This document shows positions 1-9,529 of a DNA stretch of 64,000 nucleotides, piece by piece. Position 1 is the stretch's first letter, and each line of letters starts with the position of its first letter. The notes beneath the pieces were generated by a model. It was given only the letters and a program-made list of their open reading frames with translations, had not been told where the DNA came from and did not search any database. Origin of the DNA: Alloalcanivorax marinus (GTDB taxonomy: Bacteria > Pseudomonadota > Gammaproteobacteria > Pseudomonadales > Alcanivoracaceae); assembly GCF_016785095.1 (NCBI RefSeq), contig NZ_JAEKJB010000006.1, forward strand, positions 1-64,000. The letters run 5' to 3'. A program made the position numbers and the translations under genes.

Positions 1-181
1 TATGGCGGCGGTGGTCGCGAGTCGTCACAACCCGGTGGTGGGTGCGTTTTACGCCCGATTGCGTCAGGCCGGAAAGCCCCCGATGTCTGCCCTCGGCGCC
101 GCCATGCGCAAACTGGTGCACATCGCCTTCGGCGTACTGAATCGACAAACCCCATTCCAGACCCAACCCCTCGGGGGTTGA
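1..181 (+). CDS. IS110-family transposase, C-terminal fragment (cut by window edge)
   Basis: The open frame entering at the left edge (frame from base 2, stop TGA 179-181) encodes the last ~59 residues of an IS110/IS116/IS902-type transposase. The segment NPVVGAFYARLRQAGKP followed by a basic AAMRKLVHIAFGVL helix is the usual end of the C-terminal Transposase_20 region, which carries the catalytic serine further upstream (outside this window). Whether the element is intact cannot be seen here. The right end of the insertion sequence should lie within the next ~40 bases, where a CCGGGGA/TCCCCGG palindrome occurs at 208-224. Confidence 0.8.
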   Translation, partial: MAAVVASRHNPVVGAFYARLRQAGKPPMSALGAAMRKLVHIAFGVLNRQTPFQTQPLGG

Positions 182-223
182 GTCCGGATAGGAGAGACGG
201 TATCTACCGGGGACGATCCCCGG

Positions 224-248
224 TTGTAGGAGCGACTTCAGTCGCGAT
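224..248. repeat. REP-like palindrome, single copy
   Basis: This is a short-form copy of the TAGGAGCGAC-TTCA-GTCGCGA palindrome that recurs in this window at 3174-3265, 13793-13866 and 26124-26198. It lies in the 74-bp gap between the transposase stop and the stop of the convergent phosphoesterase gene. GCGAC/GTCGC form the stem around TTCA. Confidence 0.75.
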
Positions 249-255
249 TACCGGC

Positions 256-2214
256 TCAGCGGTTGATCAAAGCCAGCTCCGCGTCGCGTTGCATCACCAC
301 CCACCAGCGATGGCCGTGATCGGCGTCGAAGCCCACCAGGGGCTGATCGGCGCAGGCGGCGGGCCGGGTCGGGGCGCTGCTCAGAAAGGCGCTGTTGAAC
401 GGTTGTTCCACCACGCACTCGGCGGGGGTAACCGCCTGCCAGCCGTCGGCGGTGCGCCAGCCCAGGGTCAGTGCCGCCGGGTCCAGATTGTCCGCTGCGT
501 CGAAGGTCAGGCCATAGGCGTCGGAGACGGCGGTGGCCAGGTCCCAGTCCTTGCTGGCGGTGGCCGGCAGGGTATGCGGCTGCTTGGCGGTGCCATCCGG
601 CTGGCTGCCTGGCAGGCCGGTGTCGGTCTCCAGATCCTTGGCGGCGCCGTAGGCGCTGGAGTAGGTACCGGTCTGGTTCTGGGTGCCGCTGACGATAAGC
701 ACGTCCGAGGCGGTGTCGGTGCCAGCCTCCTGCCAGCTCATGGTGACCAGTTCCTTGAGATCGATGGTGGTCTCCGGAATATCCAGCACGGCATCGTCGC
801 TGGCATTGGGCACCACGCGATTCTCCGCGTTCAGATTGGGCGTCCAGGACTCGTTCATCTGGAACAGGAACTGGTAGGCCAGACGGGCCAGCTCGATAAC
901 GGTGCCGGCGCGGCTGAAGCCCGGTGTCACTTCCATGTCGCGGGTGCGGCTTTCCACCCGGTTGAAGGTGTCGTTGGTGCCGGCCACCATGCGTGCCACG
1001 CTGCCGTCATGGGCCAGGCAGTCGTTGCTGATGTACTGGCTGTCCAGGTACATCACCGGGCGCGTGTCCTCGGGAATCGAGGTCGGGTAAACCAGGCGCT
1101 CGCAGCGGTTTCCGGTGCGCGAGAATCGGTCCAGCAGTTTCCACTGGGGATCGGCCAGCTCTTTCTCGCCGTCCTCGTTGGCGCCGATGGTGTGCTCGGT
1201 GTACCAGGATTCATAGTCCACCCGGTCGCCGTCGAAGCTCAGCACGGAGGCGTTCACGTCATAGGCGGTGGAGCCATTGTCGCGGGTGTTCATTTTCTGC
1301 GCGACGATGCGTTGCACCAGCTCGCGCTCCCCGTAGCGGAATTCATAGCCTTTGTAGGACGCGTTGCCGGACATGATCTGGGTGTATTGCGGCAGCCGGT
1401 AGTTGCCGTCTTCCCGGGTCCAGGAGGTGGGGTCCACCCAGATCGGCGCCTGAATCACCGAGCGCTGGTACATGTGTTCGTGGCCCTGCACCCAGAGCAC
1501 GTCATACTTGGAGAAGAACGCGCGGATCTCGTCCCACTGGTTCATCAGGTGGTTGTCGCCTTCCACCCCTTCCACGATCATCTCCCGGGTCTCGCCGTAT
1601 TTGGCGCCGATCAGACCGTCGTGGCTGGCGATCACCAGATGATCGAACTCGCCTTCATGGGCGCTGACTTCCTGCTTGATCCAGTCGAAGGCGATCGGCA
1701 GGTTGTAGTACTTGAGCAGGAAGATCATCACGTTGCCGCGCATCACGTAGTAGTTCAGATACTGCGCGCCGCTCATGTGCACCGCATCCTCGGGGATGTA
1801 GTGCTTCATGTTCTCGATCCACTCCACGGAGTAGGCGTAGCTGTCCTCGTGGTTACCCATCAGCGGCAGGAACTCGATGCCGGCGTCGCGGTAGCTTTGC
1901 GCCACCGAGGTCCATTGCTCGAATTCCCGGGTGGTGCCGTGGTCGGTGAGGTCGCCCACCGGAATCACGATGTTGGCGCCCAGTTCCACTTCCTTGTCGA
2001 GCACCGCCTTCATGGGGTGCATGGCGACATTGTCGCCGCCGCCCTGGGTGTCGGGCAGCAGGCCGATGCGCACCGCGGTGCGCTCGGTGGGCGGCGTGCC
2101 ACCACCGTCATTACCGTTGCCGTCGTTATTGCTGGAATGGGAGGAGTCGCCGCCACAGGCGGTCAGGGCCAGCGCCATGGCCATGGCGGCGGCGCCGGAG
2201 AGAAACGGTTTCAT
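256..2214 (-). CDS. Calcineurin-like metallophosphoesterase lipoprotein
   Basis: This 652-residue protein is a predicted lipoprotein of the calcineurin-like/purple acid phosphatase-like superfamily. The start at 2214 is chosen over an upstream ATG at 2268 because it is preceded by a GGGG Shine-Dalgarno sequence and begins directly with a lipoprotein signal (basic MKPF, hydrophobic core, LTAC lipobox, Cys20), followed by a Gly/Ser/Asn-rich linker to about residue 42. Metal-ligand motifs are in order: PDTQ (about 54-57), GDLTDH (87-92), GNHED (120-124), SHD (about 197) and GHEH (244-247). The substrate is unknown. It is transcribed divergently from panB. An export location is inferred from the lipobox. 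Confidence 0.85.
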   Translation of the reverse strand: MKPFLSGAAAMAMALALTACGGDSSHSSNNDGNGNDGGGTPPTERTAVRIGLLPDTQGGGDNVAMHPMKAVLDKEVELGANIVIPVGDLTDHGTTREFEQWTSVAQSYRDAGIEFLPLMGNHEDSYAYSVEWIENMKHYIPEDAVHMSGAQYLNYYVMRGNVMIFLLKYYNLPIAFDWIKQEVSAHEGEFDHLVIASHDGLIGAKYGETREMIVEGVEGDNHLMNQWDEIRAFFSKYDVLWVQGHEHMYQRSVIQAPIWVDPTSWTREDGNYRLPQYTQIMSGNASYKGYEFRYGERELVQRIVAQKMNTRDNGSTAYDVNASVLSFDGDRVDYESWYTEHTIGANEDGEKELADPQWKLLDRFSRTGNRCERLVYPTSIPEDTRPVMYLDSQYISNDCLAHDGSVARMVAGTNDTFNRVESRTRDMEVTPGFSRAGTVIELARLAYQFLFQMNESWTPNLNAENRVVPNASDDAVLDIPETTIDLKELVTMSWQEAGTDTASDVLIVSGTQNQTGTYSSAYGAAKDLETDTGLPGSQPDGTAKQPHTLPATASKDWDLATAVSDAYGLTFDAADNLDPAALTLGWRTADGWQAVTPAECVVEQPFNSAFLSSAPTRPAACADQPLVGFDADHGHRWWVVMQRDAELALINR

Positions 2215-2383
2215 AATTATCCCCAGATATACCCGAAAAAGTCGGAGCCGCGCACGGCTCCATGACAAAGCGCTGAAAGCATGGCCGGGTAAAACGTCAT
2301 TTCGATAAACGCCAAATGAATTTTATTTGAAGGTGGTGCCGTGCTATGAAGGGCGTCCTTGACTTGCCATGCGAGGAATGACA

Positions 2384-3169
2384 ATGAAACTTGATGCAGC
2401 CGCTCTGGTGGCCCGCAAGGGTCAGGACCCGATCGCCATGCTGACCGCCTATACCTGTCCGGTGGCCCGTGGCGTGGAGCGCGCCGGCGTGCCGGTGATT
2501 CTGGTGGGCGACACCGTGGGGATGGTGGAGATGGGCTTCGACAGCACCCGCGACGTGACCCTGGAACACATGGAATACCACCTCGGCGCGGTACGGCGCG
2601 GCGCGCCGGACACCCACGTGATCGGCGATCTGCCCTACGGCACCGACGCCGACCCGGACACCGCCCTGGCCAGTGCCCGGCGCCTGATCGCCGCCGGCGC
2701 CGACAGCGTCAAGCTGGAGGGGGACAAGTACGCGGTGATCGAACATCTGGTGGCCAACGGCATCGACGTGGTCGGCCACACCGGCCTGCTGCCGCAGACC
2801 GCCGAAAGCTTCGCCAAGGTGGGGCGCGGCGAGGCCGAGGCCCGGCGTATCCGTGACGAGGCCCGGGCTATTCAGGACGCCGGCGCCTTCATGGTGGTGA
2901 TCGAGCATGTGCCCTATGAGCTGGCGGGTGTGATCACCGCCGATCTGGCGATTCCCACCATTGGCATCGGCGCCGGGCCGGACTGCGACGGTCAGGTTCT
3001 GGTGATCAACGATGCCCTGGGGCTGGGTGACTACTGGCCGCCGTTCTCCAAGCAGTACGCCCACGCCAGTGACACCATCCTTGATGTGGCCCGGGCGTTT
3101 TCCCGGGAAGTGGCAAGCCGGGAATTCCCCAACAACATCATCAAGCTGACCGGCACCGGGCGGGGCTAA
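2384..3169 (+). CDS. panB: 3-methyl-2-oxobutanoate hydroxymethyltransferase
   Basis: PanB transfers a hydroxymethyl group from 5,10-methylene-THF to alpha-ketoisovalerate to make ketopantoate, the first committed step of pantothenate/CoA synthesis. The 261-residue TIM-barrel shows the family landmarks LTAYTCPVAR, the metal-binding VGDTVGM near residue 42, and SVKLEG...VGHTGLLPQ. Three in-frame ATGs are clustered (2369, 2378, 2384); 2384 is preferred because GAGGA sits 6-7 bases upstream. The usual partner panC is not adjacent, so the gene stands alone here, divergent from the phosphoesterase gene. Confidence 0.96.
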   Translation: MKLDAAALVARKGQDPIAMLTAYTCPVARGVERAGVPVILVGDTVGMVEMGFDSTRDVTLEHMEYHLGAVRRGAPDTHVIGDLPYGTDADPDTALASARRLIAAGADSVKLEGDKYAVIEHLVANGIDVVGHTGLLPQTAESFAKVGRGEAEARRIRDEARAIQDAGAFMVVIEHVPYELAGVITADLAIPTIGIGAGPDCDGQVLVINDALGLGDYWPPFSKQYAHASDTILDVARAFSREVASREFPNNIIKLTGTGRG

Positions 3170-3173
3170 CGGC

Positions 3174-3265
3174 GATCGCGACTGAAGCGGAACGCCGCCT
3201 GGTCGCTCCTACGGTGCCATACCCATTCTGTAGGAGCGACCTGTAGGAGCGACTTCAGTCGCGAT
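3174..3265. repeat. Composite REP/BIME-like element
   Basis: Two REP units face each other. The left one is a reverse long form, in which an extra block (ACGCCGCC core) is inserted between the TCGCGACTGAAG and GTCGCTCCTAC halves. After a spacer containing GGTGCCAT comes a half copy TAGGAGCGAC and then a full short form ending at 3265. It lies between the convergent stops of panB and recQ, with no gene. Confidence 0.8.
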
Positions 3266-3273
3266 CAAAGGCG

Positions 3274-5424
3274 CTAGGAGTGGGCGAGAATCGCCCGGCG
3301 CACGCAGTGCAGCACGCCGGTGGGGTAGTCGTCGCTGAGAAACTCGCGCACCTGACGGTAACTGAAGGTGTCATCGCCCAGGTTGGGCTGGGCGAGCAGG
3401 GCATCCTGGATGATGCCCAGCTCCGCCTGGGGCAGGCCCAGGGCCTGCTCCAGATCCAGGCGACCGCCCGCCACCAGATCGGCCAGTGCCCGGTATACCT
3501 CCGCCTCGCCCAGGCCCTGGCGATGGGCGATGGCGTCCGGTGTCATACCGGCCCGGGCCAGAGCCTCCAGTTCGTCCTGGTCGCTGTCCGGGGCGCGGCG
3601 TGGGTCGCGTACCTCGGTGGCCTGCTGGCTGGCGGCGCCCTCGTTGAGCACCGCCAGGAAGGCATCGCCGTAGGCGTCCAGCTTGCGGTCGCCGACGCCG
3701 CTGACGGCGGCCATCTCGTGGCGGTCCCGGGGGCGCAGGGCGAGCATGTCCATCAGGGTGGCGTCGTGGAAGATCACATAGGGCGGCACCCCTTCCTCCT
3801 CGGCCAGCCGTTTGCGGCAAGCGCGCAGGGCTTCCCACAGGGTGCGGTCGGCGTCGGCCACCTGGGGTTTGTCGCGGCGCGTGCGTTCGGTGGCCTTGGC
3901 GGTGTCCTTGCGCAGGTGCAGCACCTGCTCGCCGCGCAGATAGGGACGGCAGGTTTCGGTGAGTTTGAGGGCGCCGTAGCCCTCCGCGTCCACCGCCAGC
4001 AGGCCGCGCGCCACCAGTTGCCGGTAGATGGCGCGCCACTGGCCGGCGGAGAACTCACCGCCGATGTTCCAGGTGGAGACGTGATCGTGGCCGGCGGAAG
4101 CCACCTTGTCGCTGCGATTGCCGGTGAGCACATCCACCAGATGGTTGACGCCGAAGCGCTGGCCGGTGCGGTACACGCAGCTCAGCGCCATCTGCGCCGC
4201 CTTGGTGGCGTCGAAGGTCTTGGGCGGGTTCAGGCAGGTGTCGCAGTTGCCGCAGGGTTTTGCCAGTTCCTCCCCGAAGTAGTGCAGCAGTGCCTGGCGG
4301 CGACAGTGAGTCACCTCGCAGAGCCCGAGCATGGCTTCCAGGCGCTGGTTCTCGTGGCGCTTGAACTGCTCGCCGCCTTCCGACTGGGCCTGCATCTGCT
4401 TGTGGCGGATGGCGTCTTCCAGGCCATAGGCCATCCAGGCGGTGGCCGGTTCGCCGTCGCGGCCGGCGCGGCCGGTTTCCTGGTAATAGGCCTCGATGCT
4501 CTTGGGCATGTCCAGGTGCGCCACGAAGCGCACGTCCGGTTTGTCGATGCCCATGCCGAACGCCACCGTGGCCACCATCACCAGGCCCTCCTCGCGCAGG
4601 AAGCGCTGCTGGTGTTGGGCGCGGGTGCGGGCGTCCAGGCCGGCGTGGTAGGGCAGGGCGGCGATGCCTTGCTGGTTGAGCCAGTCGGCGGTCTGGTCCA
4701 CCTTGTTCCGTGACAGGCAGTAGACGATGCCGGCGTCGCCGTTGTGCTCGGTGCGCAGCAGGCGCAGCAACTGTCGGCGGGCACCGTCCTTGCGTTCGAT
4801 CCGGTACTGGATATTGGGCCGGTCGAAGCTGGACACGAAATGGCGCGCTTCGGTGAGGTCCAGCCGTTCGGCGATCTCGGCCCGGGTACGCGGGTCGGCG
4901 GTGGCGGTGAGCGCGATGCGCGGCACCTTGGGAAATTCCCGGTGCAGCAAGGACAGCTGCAGATAGTCGCTGCGGAAATCGTGCCCCCACTGGCTGACGC
5001 AATGGGCTTCGTCGATGGCGAACAGAGCCAGCGGCGATTGATGCAGCAGCTCCAGGGTGCGCGGCTGGATCAGCCGCTCCGGCGCCACGTACAGCAGGTC
5101 CAGTTCACCACGGCGCACCTGTTCCTGCAGGGCGAAGCTCTGCTCGCCGGTGAGCGTGGAATTGAGAAAGGCGGCGCGCACGCCCAGGGCGTTGAGCGCG
5201 TCCACCTGGTCCTGCATCAACGCGATCAGCGGGCTGACCACCACGCCCACGCCGTCGCGCACCAGGGCCGGAATCTGGTAACACAACGACTTGCCGCCGC
5301 CGGTGGGCATCAGCACCAGAGCGTCGCCGCCACCGGTGACCGTGTCGATGATGGCGGCCTGCTCGCCGCGAAATTCGTGGTAGCCGAAAACGTGCTGTAA
5401 AACGGAGAGGGGATCGCGTTGCAT
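3274..5424 (-). CDS. recQ: ATP-dependent DNA helicase RecQ
   Basis: RecQ is a 3'-5' DNA helicase of recombination and repair. In the 716-residue form starting at 5424 the Walker A MPTGGGKS is at about 39-46 and the DEAH box ([16 protein letters not shown]) at about 137-151. These are followed by helicase motifs IV-VI ([12 protein letters not shown]), a four-cysteine zinc site (C-x-n-CGNCDTC) and the RQC winged helix. An HRDC domain lies near 520-600, and beyond it a C-terminal helix-turn-helix-like extension ([13 protein letters not shown]). An upstream ATG at 5460 would add 12 residues with no family support. It is divergent from chrA. Confidence 0.96.
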   Translation of the reverse strand: MQRDPLSVLQHVFGYHEFRGEQAAIIDTVTGGGDALVLMPTGGGKSLCYQIPALVRDGVGVVVSPLIALMQDQVDALNALGVRAAFLNSTLTGEQSFALQEQVRRGELDLLYVAPERLIQPRTLELLHQSPLALFAIDEAHCVSQWGHDFRSDYLQLSLLHREFPKVPRIALTATADPRTRAEIAERLDLTEARHFVSSFDRPNIQYRIERKDGARRQLLRLLRTEHNGDAGIVYCLSRNKVDQTADWLNQQGIAALPYHAGLDARTRAQHQQRFLREEGLVMVATVAFGMGIDKPDVRFVAHLDMPKSIEAYYQETGRAGRDGEPATAWMAYGLEDAIRHKQMQAQSEGGEQFKRHENQRLEAMLGLCEVTHCRRQALLHYFGEELAKPCGNCDTCLNPPKTFDATKAAQMALSCVYRTGQRFGVNHLVDVLTGNRSDKVASAGHDHVSTWNIGGEFSAGQWRAIYRQLVARGLLAVDAEGYGALKLTETCRPYLRGEQVLHLRKDTAKATERTRRDKPQVADADRTLWEALRACRKRLAEEEGVPPYVIFHDATLMDMLALRPRDRHEMAAVSGVGDRKLDAYGDAFLAVLNEGAASQQATEVRDPRRAPDSDQDELEALARAGMTPDAIAHRQGLGEAEVYRALADLVAGGRLDLEQALGLPQAELGIIQDALLAQPNLGDDTFSYRQVREFLSDDYPTGVLHCVRRAILAHS

Positions 5425-5516
5425 GGCGGCGAGTATACCCGCCCGCCGGTCCCCTGACATCCGGATGACACGACTTGGCGGTAATCTCTTACAACAACTT
5501 CAGCATTCGGACATGC

Positions 5517-6665
5517 ATGGCGATCTGGACCGTCTTTCGCGAATTTCTCTGGCTGGGCTGCGTGAGCTTCGGCGGGCCCGCTGCCCACGTGGGTTATTTC
5601 CACCGTCGCTTCGTTACCGGCCTGGGCTGGCTGGACAACGACACCTTCGCGCGGCTGCTGGCGCTCACCCAGTTCCTGCCCGGCCCCGCCTCCAGCCAGC
5701 TCGGCTTCGCCATCGGTCGCCACCGGGCCGGTTTGCCCGGCGCCCTGGTCGCTTTCGTCGGCTTCACCCTGCCGTCGTTTCTGCTGATGCTGGCGCTGGC
5801 CCTGTACGCCACTCATCTGCCGGAGACCGTGCTGGGCGGATTGGTCCAGGGGCTCAAGTGGCTGGCGGCGGTAGTGGTGGCCGACGCCGTGCTCAACATG
5901 GCCGGCAAGTTCTGCCGGGACCGCCTCACTCTCGCCCTGGCGGTGTTCACCGCCGCCGCGCTGTGGTTGTGGCCGGGCATCGCCACCCAGCTGGTGGCGC
6001 TGCTGGTGGCGGCCCTGATCGCCCAGACCCGTCACCAGGACAGGCAGGGCGACCCGGCCAGCGCCACCGCCGCCGCCCCGCGCCGCTGGCCGCTGCTCGC
6101 GTTCGCTCTGATCTGGGCGCTGCTCTGGCTGCTCCCCGACGACGGCCTGGCCCGCCTGGCCGGCGATTTCTACAGCGCCGGCGCCCTGGTGTTCGGCGGT
6201 GGCCATGTGGTGCTACCGCTGCTGCAGGGCCTGGTGGGTGAACGCCTCCCCGGCGACGCTTTCCTGACCGGTTACGCCGCCGCCCAGGCGGTGCCCGGGC
6301 CGATGTTTTCCCTGGCCGCCTATCTGGGCGCGTTGCTGGCCCCCGGCGCGCCCTGGATCGGCGCGCTCACTGCTACCCTGGCGATCTTCCTGCCCGGCTT
6401 CCTGCTGGTGCTGGGCCTGGGCGACGCCTGGCAACGCCTCGCCAACCGCCCGGCCCTGGCCGGCGCCGTCACCGGCATCAACGCCGCCGTGGTCGGCTTG
6501 CTGCTGGCCGCCTTCTACGACCCGGTGTTGCGCTCGGCGGTGCACGGGGGGCTGGATCTGGTGATGGTGGGGGTGGGGTTTTTGTTGGTGCGGTGGGGGC
6601 GGGTGCCATTGGTCTGGCTGGTGGTTGGCATGGCGGTTTTGGGTCTGGTGGTTGAGTGGGTTTGA
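5517..6665 (+). CDS. chrA: Chromate transporter, two-domain CHR family
   Basis: This 382-residue polytopic membrane protein belongs to the CHR family (chromate ion transport). It is the long type with two homologous halves: an N-terminal half with FGGPAAHVGYFHRRFV and LPGPASSQL, and a C-terminal half with the matching FGGGHVVLPLLQ and VPGPMFSLAAYLGA. The internal duplication with conserved FGG and PGP motifs identifies the family. Known members expel chromate; the physiological anion here is not shown. The start at 5517 is preferred over 5475 because the latter adds unrelated polar residues. Two long hairpin repeats follow it. Confidence 0.93.
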   Translation: MAIWTVFREFLWLGCVSFGGPAAHVGYFHRRFVTGLGWLDNDTFARLLALTQFLPGPASSQLGFAIGRHRAGLPGALVAFVGFTLPSFLLMLALALYATHLPETVLGGLVQGLKWLAAVVVADAVLNMAGKFCRDRLTLALAVFTAAALWLWPGIATQLVALLVAALIAQTRHQDRQGDPASATAAAPRRWPLLAFALIWALLWLLPDDGLARLAGDFYSAGALVFGGGHVVLPLLQGLVGERLPGDAFLTGYAAAQAVPGPMFSLAAYLGALLAPGAPWIGALTATLAIFLPGFLLVLGLGDAWQRLANRPALAGAVTGINAAVVGLLLAAFYDPVLRSAVHGGLDLVMVGVGFLLVRWGRVPLVWLVVGMAVLGLVVEWV

Positions 6666-6685
6666 GGTTCTTCTCTCCAGAAGGG

Positions 6686-6800
6686 GGGCGTTTCGGCGTG
6701 GTGGGCCCATCCCGGACCGTTGGAGGCAGGGATGCCGGAAACGAGCTACAGGGACGTACTTGCCGCGTGTCCGGGATGGGCCCACCACGCCGAAACGCCC
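6686..6800. repeat. Long stem-loop element, copy 1 (31-bp perfect arms, 53-nt loop)
   Basis: Bases 6686-6716 are perfectly complementary to 6770-6800 (31 of 31), with a 53-nt loop. The loop contains CTACAGGGACGTACTTG, also present in copy 2. Inner arm ends are CCCGGA/TCCGGG. It is one of two adjacent copies in the gene-free block 6666-7163 between chrA and the TetR gene. The rest of that block holds short CTCCAGAAGG/CTTTCTGGAGGG flanking repeats and no supportable gene. Confidence 0.9.
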
Positions 6801-6932
6801 GAGCGAAAGCCAGCCCCCGGTGGGTATAGAGGCGGCGGCTTCGTAGTGGGGCGAGAGGTTCAGCCAACCGCCAATCCTTTCTGGAGGGTTCCTCTCCTTA
6901 ACCCACCCAAAGCGGCGGCGATTCACCACCGA

Positions 6933-7047
6933 GCGCGGGGGTAAGCGGGGCGCCTTGCCGGGACCCTTGAGAACAGGACGTTCGAAAGGGAGCCTACAGG
7001 GACGTACTTGCGGCGTTCCCGGCAAGGCGCCCCGCTTACCCCCGCGC
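6933..7047. repeat. Long stem-loop element, copy 2 (31-bp perfect arms, 53-nt loop)
   Basis: Bases 6933-6963 pair perfectly with 7017-7047 (31 of 31) across a 53-nt loop. The outer arm sequence is different from copy 1, but the inner end (CCGGGA) and the loop block CCTACAGGGACGTACTTG are shared. Total length is 115 bp, identical to copy 1. CTCCAGAAGGGG on the left of copy 1 and CCCCTCTGGAGGG on the right of copy 2 flank the pair in inverted orientation. Confidence 0.9.
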
Positions 7048-7163
7048 GCCCCTCTGGAGGGAATCAGCAACCCAATCCAACCCAAAACCAGCCAGACCCG
7101 CCGCTTGCCCCAAACCCGGAATGATGATTCAATCCTTGAAAGATCGGAATCCGGATTCCACTC

Positions 7164-7769
7164 ATGGCTTATCGAGAAACCGCCCAGGTAAAAGCCCGCA
7201 AGGCCGCCCAGCGCGACCATCTGCTGGCCAGCGCCGAAACCCTGGTCCGCGAAAGTGGCTTCGCCGCCATGACCATGCAGGCCGTGGCCGACCGCGCCGG
7301 CGTTGGCGTGGGCACTCTCTACCGCTACTTCGACAACAAGGCGACGCTGGCCGCCGCCGTGTTCGAAGCCGCCACCCGCCGCGAGGTGGACGCCGTGGCC
7401 CGCGCCCTGGGCCACGACGGCCCCGCCGCCGAGCGCCTGGAACACGCCCTGCGGGTGTTCGCCCGCCGCGCCATGGCGGCGCCGCGCCTGGCCTGGGCGC
7501 TGATCGCCGAACCGGTGGAGCCGGAGGTGGATGCCGCCCGGCTGCGTTACCGGGCCGCCTACGCGGACCTCTACAAAAGAGTGCTGGACGACGGCGTGGC
7601 CCGGGGCGAACTGCCAGCCCAGTCCACCGCCCTGGGCGCCGCCGCCCTGGTAGGCGCCATCGCCGAAGCGCTGGTGGGCCCGTTGTCGGCGCCCCTGGCC
7701 GATGCCGATCTGCCGAATCAGCTCACCGCGTTCGCGTTGCGCGCGGTGGGCGCCGTGACGACTTCCTGA
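7164..7769 (+). CDS. TetR/AcrR-family transcriptional regulator
   Basis: This 201-residue regulator has an N-terminal TetR helix-turn-helix at about 20-65: FAAMTMQAVADRAGVGVGTLYRYFDNKATL, with the canonical GTLYRYF recognition helix. A variable, helical ligand-binding half follows. It ends 56 bp before the AidB-like acyl-CoA dehydrogenase gene on the same strand, so it probably controls that gene, sensing an acyl-CoA or lipid; this is inferred from position only. The ligand is unknown. Confidence 0.9.
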   Translation: MAYRETAQVKARKAAQRDHLLASAETLVRESGFAAMTMQAVADRAGVGVGTLYRYFDNKATLAAAVFEAATRREVDAVARALGHDGPAAERLEHALRVFARRAMAAPRLAWALIAEPVEPEVDAARLRYRAAYADLYKRVLDDGVARGELPAQSTALGAAALVGAIAEALVGPLSAPLADADLPNQLTAFALRAVGAVTTS

Positions 7770-7825
7770 AGCAACCCGACAACCGCGACAACAGGCGCGC
7801 CGCCGGCGCGCGGGAGGATGGCACC

Positions 7826-9505
7826 ATGAACGCCAAGCACGACGATCTTCACCTGGACCCCCTGGCCAGCACCCACGAGGTGTTCAACCAGGCACCGCCG
7901 CTGGAAAACTACGACGCCTTCACCGGCGACACCGCGCTCAAGGAAGCGGTGGTTCGCGAAGGCGGTGACTGGGGGGTGGACGACCTGAGCCGCTATGGCT
8001 ATGAAACCACCCGGCCGGAAGTGATCGAGTGGGGCTACCAGGCCAATGCCAACAAGCCCGAGTTCGAGCCCCATGATCGCTATGGTCACCGCGTCGACCA
8101 GGTTAATTATCACCCGGCCTACCACAGCCTGATGAACATGGCCCTGCGCGAGGGGCTGCATTCCTCGCCCTGGACCGATCCCGGCCCCGGTGCCCATGTG
8201 GTGCGCGCCGCCAAGTACTACATGCACGCCCAGGTGGAAGGTGGCCACGGCTGCCCGATCACCATGACTTTCGCCGCCGTGCCCAGCCTCAAGCTGACGC
8301 CGTCCATCGCCGAGCGCTGGCTCGCCAAGGTGACCGCCCGGGATTATGACCCACGCAACGTGAGTCACCAGGACAAGCAGGCGCTCACCATCGGCATGGG
8401 CATGACCGAGAAGCAGGGCGGCTCCGATGTGCGCGCCAACACCACCCGGGCTTACCCGGTGGGCGCCGAGGGCCCCGGCGAACTGTACGAACTGGTGGGC
8501 CACAAGTGGTTCATGTCGGCGCCCATGTGCGACGCCTTCCTGATGCTGGCTCAGGCGCCCGGCGGGCTGAGCTGCTTCCTGGTGCCGCGCTGGCGCGAGG
8601 ACGGCGGCAAGAACCCGCTGCAGGTGCAGCGCCTCAAGAACAAGGTGGGCAACGTCTCCAACGCCTCCTCCGAGGTGGAGCTGCGCGGTGCCCACGGCTG
8701 GATGGTGGGCGAGGAGGGGCGTGGCGTGCCGGCGATCATCGAGATGGTCGCCATGACCCGCTTCGACTGCATGATCGGCTCGTCCTCCGGCCAGCGCCAG
8801 GTGATGGCCCAGGCGGTGCATCATGTGGCGCACCGGGCCGCCTTCGGCGAGACCCTGCTGGACCAGCCGCTGATGCGCAACGTGATCGCCGACCTGCAGC
8901 TGGAGGTGGAAGGCTCCGTGGCGATGACCTGGCGCATGGCCCGCGCCCTCGATCACCAGGAGGATGAGCACGAGAAGCTGTTCGCGCGGCTGGGCGCGGC
9001 GGTGGGCAAGTACTGGATCTGCAAGCGCACCCCGCACCATGCCTACGAGAGCATGGAGTGCCTGGGCGGCAACGGCGTCACCGAGAACTTCATTCTCGCC
9101 CGCCTCTACCGGGACGCGCCCATCAACGCCATCTGGGAAGGTTCCGGCAACGTCCAGGCTCTGGATCTGCTGCGCGCCATGGGCAAGAGCCCCAAGGTGC
9201 TGGATGCCTGGTTCGCGGAGCTGGCCGGGGCCCAGGGGCGCAATCCGGTGCTCGACAAGGCGGTCAATGCTCTCAGGAAGGAACTGGGCGACAGCGAGGC
9301 CCTGCCGTATCGGGCCCGGGATCTGGTTGATCGCATGGCCCTGACCATGCAGGCCGCGCAGTTGGTGAAGGCCGGCAACGAGGCGGTCAGCGACGCCTTT
9401 ATCACCGCCCGTCTGGACAGCGGCCACACCCGCAACTACGGCAGCCTGCCGCGCGGCGTGGACGTCGATACCCTGGTGGCCCGCGCCAACCCCTGGAACG
9501 CCTAG
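7826..9505 (+). CDS. aidB: AidB-like acyl-CoA dehydrogenase
   Basis: This 559-residue flavoprotein belongs to the acyl-CoA dehydrogenase superfamily and resembles the AidB branch. Along its length it shows TREG-like VREGGDW, HPAYHSLM, HAQVEGGHGCPITMTFA, IGMGMTEKQGGSDVRANTT (FAD and substrate loop), VGHKWFMSAP, MTRFDCMIGSS (active-site region) and ECLGGNGVTE...WEGSGNVQALD near the C terminus. E. coli AidB (541 residues) binds DNA and is part of the alkylation response, but many homologues are probably metabolic. The start at 7826 follows GGGAGGA. The TetR gene lies immediately upstream. Confidence 0.85.
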   Translation: MNAKHDDLHLDPLASTHEVFNQAPPLENYDAFTGDTALKEAVVREGGDWGVDDLSRYGYETTRPEVIEWGYQANANKPEFEPHDRYGHRVDQVNYHPAYHSLMNMALREGLHSSPWTDPGPGAHVVRAAKYYMHAQVEGGHGCPITMTFAAVPSLKLTPSIAERWLAKVTARDYDPRNVSHQDKQALTIGMGMTEKQGGSDVRANTTRAYPVGAEGPGELYELVGHKWFMSAPMCDAFLMLAQAPGGLSCFLVPRWREDGGKNPLQVQRLKNKVGNVSNASSEVELRGAHGWMVGEEGRGVPAIIEMVAMTRFDCMIGSSSGQRQVMAQAVHHVAHRAAFGETLLDQPLMRNVIADLQLEVEGSVAMTWRMARALDHQEDEHEKLFARLGAAVGKYWICKRTPHHAYESMECLGGNGVTENFILARLYRDAPINAIWEGSGNVQALDLLRAMGKSPKVLDAWFAELAGAQGRNPVLDKAVNALRKELGDSEALPYRARDLVDRMALTMQAAQLVKAGNEAVSDAFITARLDSGHTRNYGSLPRGVDVDTLVARANPWNA

Positions 9506-9529
9506 GGCGGCGCCCTGGTAGGAGAGGCG

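Noticed and set aside
208..224. CCGGGGA/TCCCCGG palindrome as terminator of the transposase gene
   Set aside because: Short stem without a T-run; it might mark the insertion-sequence end, but the other end is outside the window so this cannot be tested.
178..2265. Long open frame antisense to the phosphoesterase gene
   Set aside because: His/Gly/Val-rich composition with no family motifs. It mirrors the real minus-strand gene, as expected in GC-rich DNA; similar antisense frames over proS, ruvAB, pal-queE, purC-serA and recQ were rejected for the same reason.
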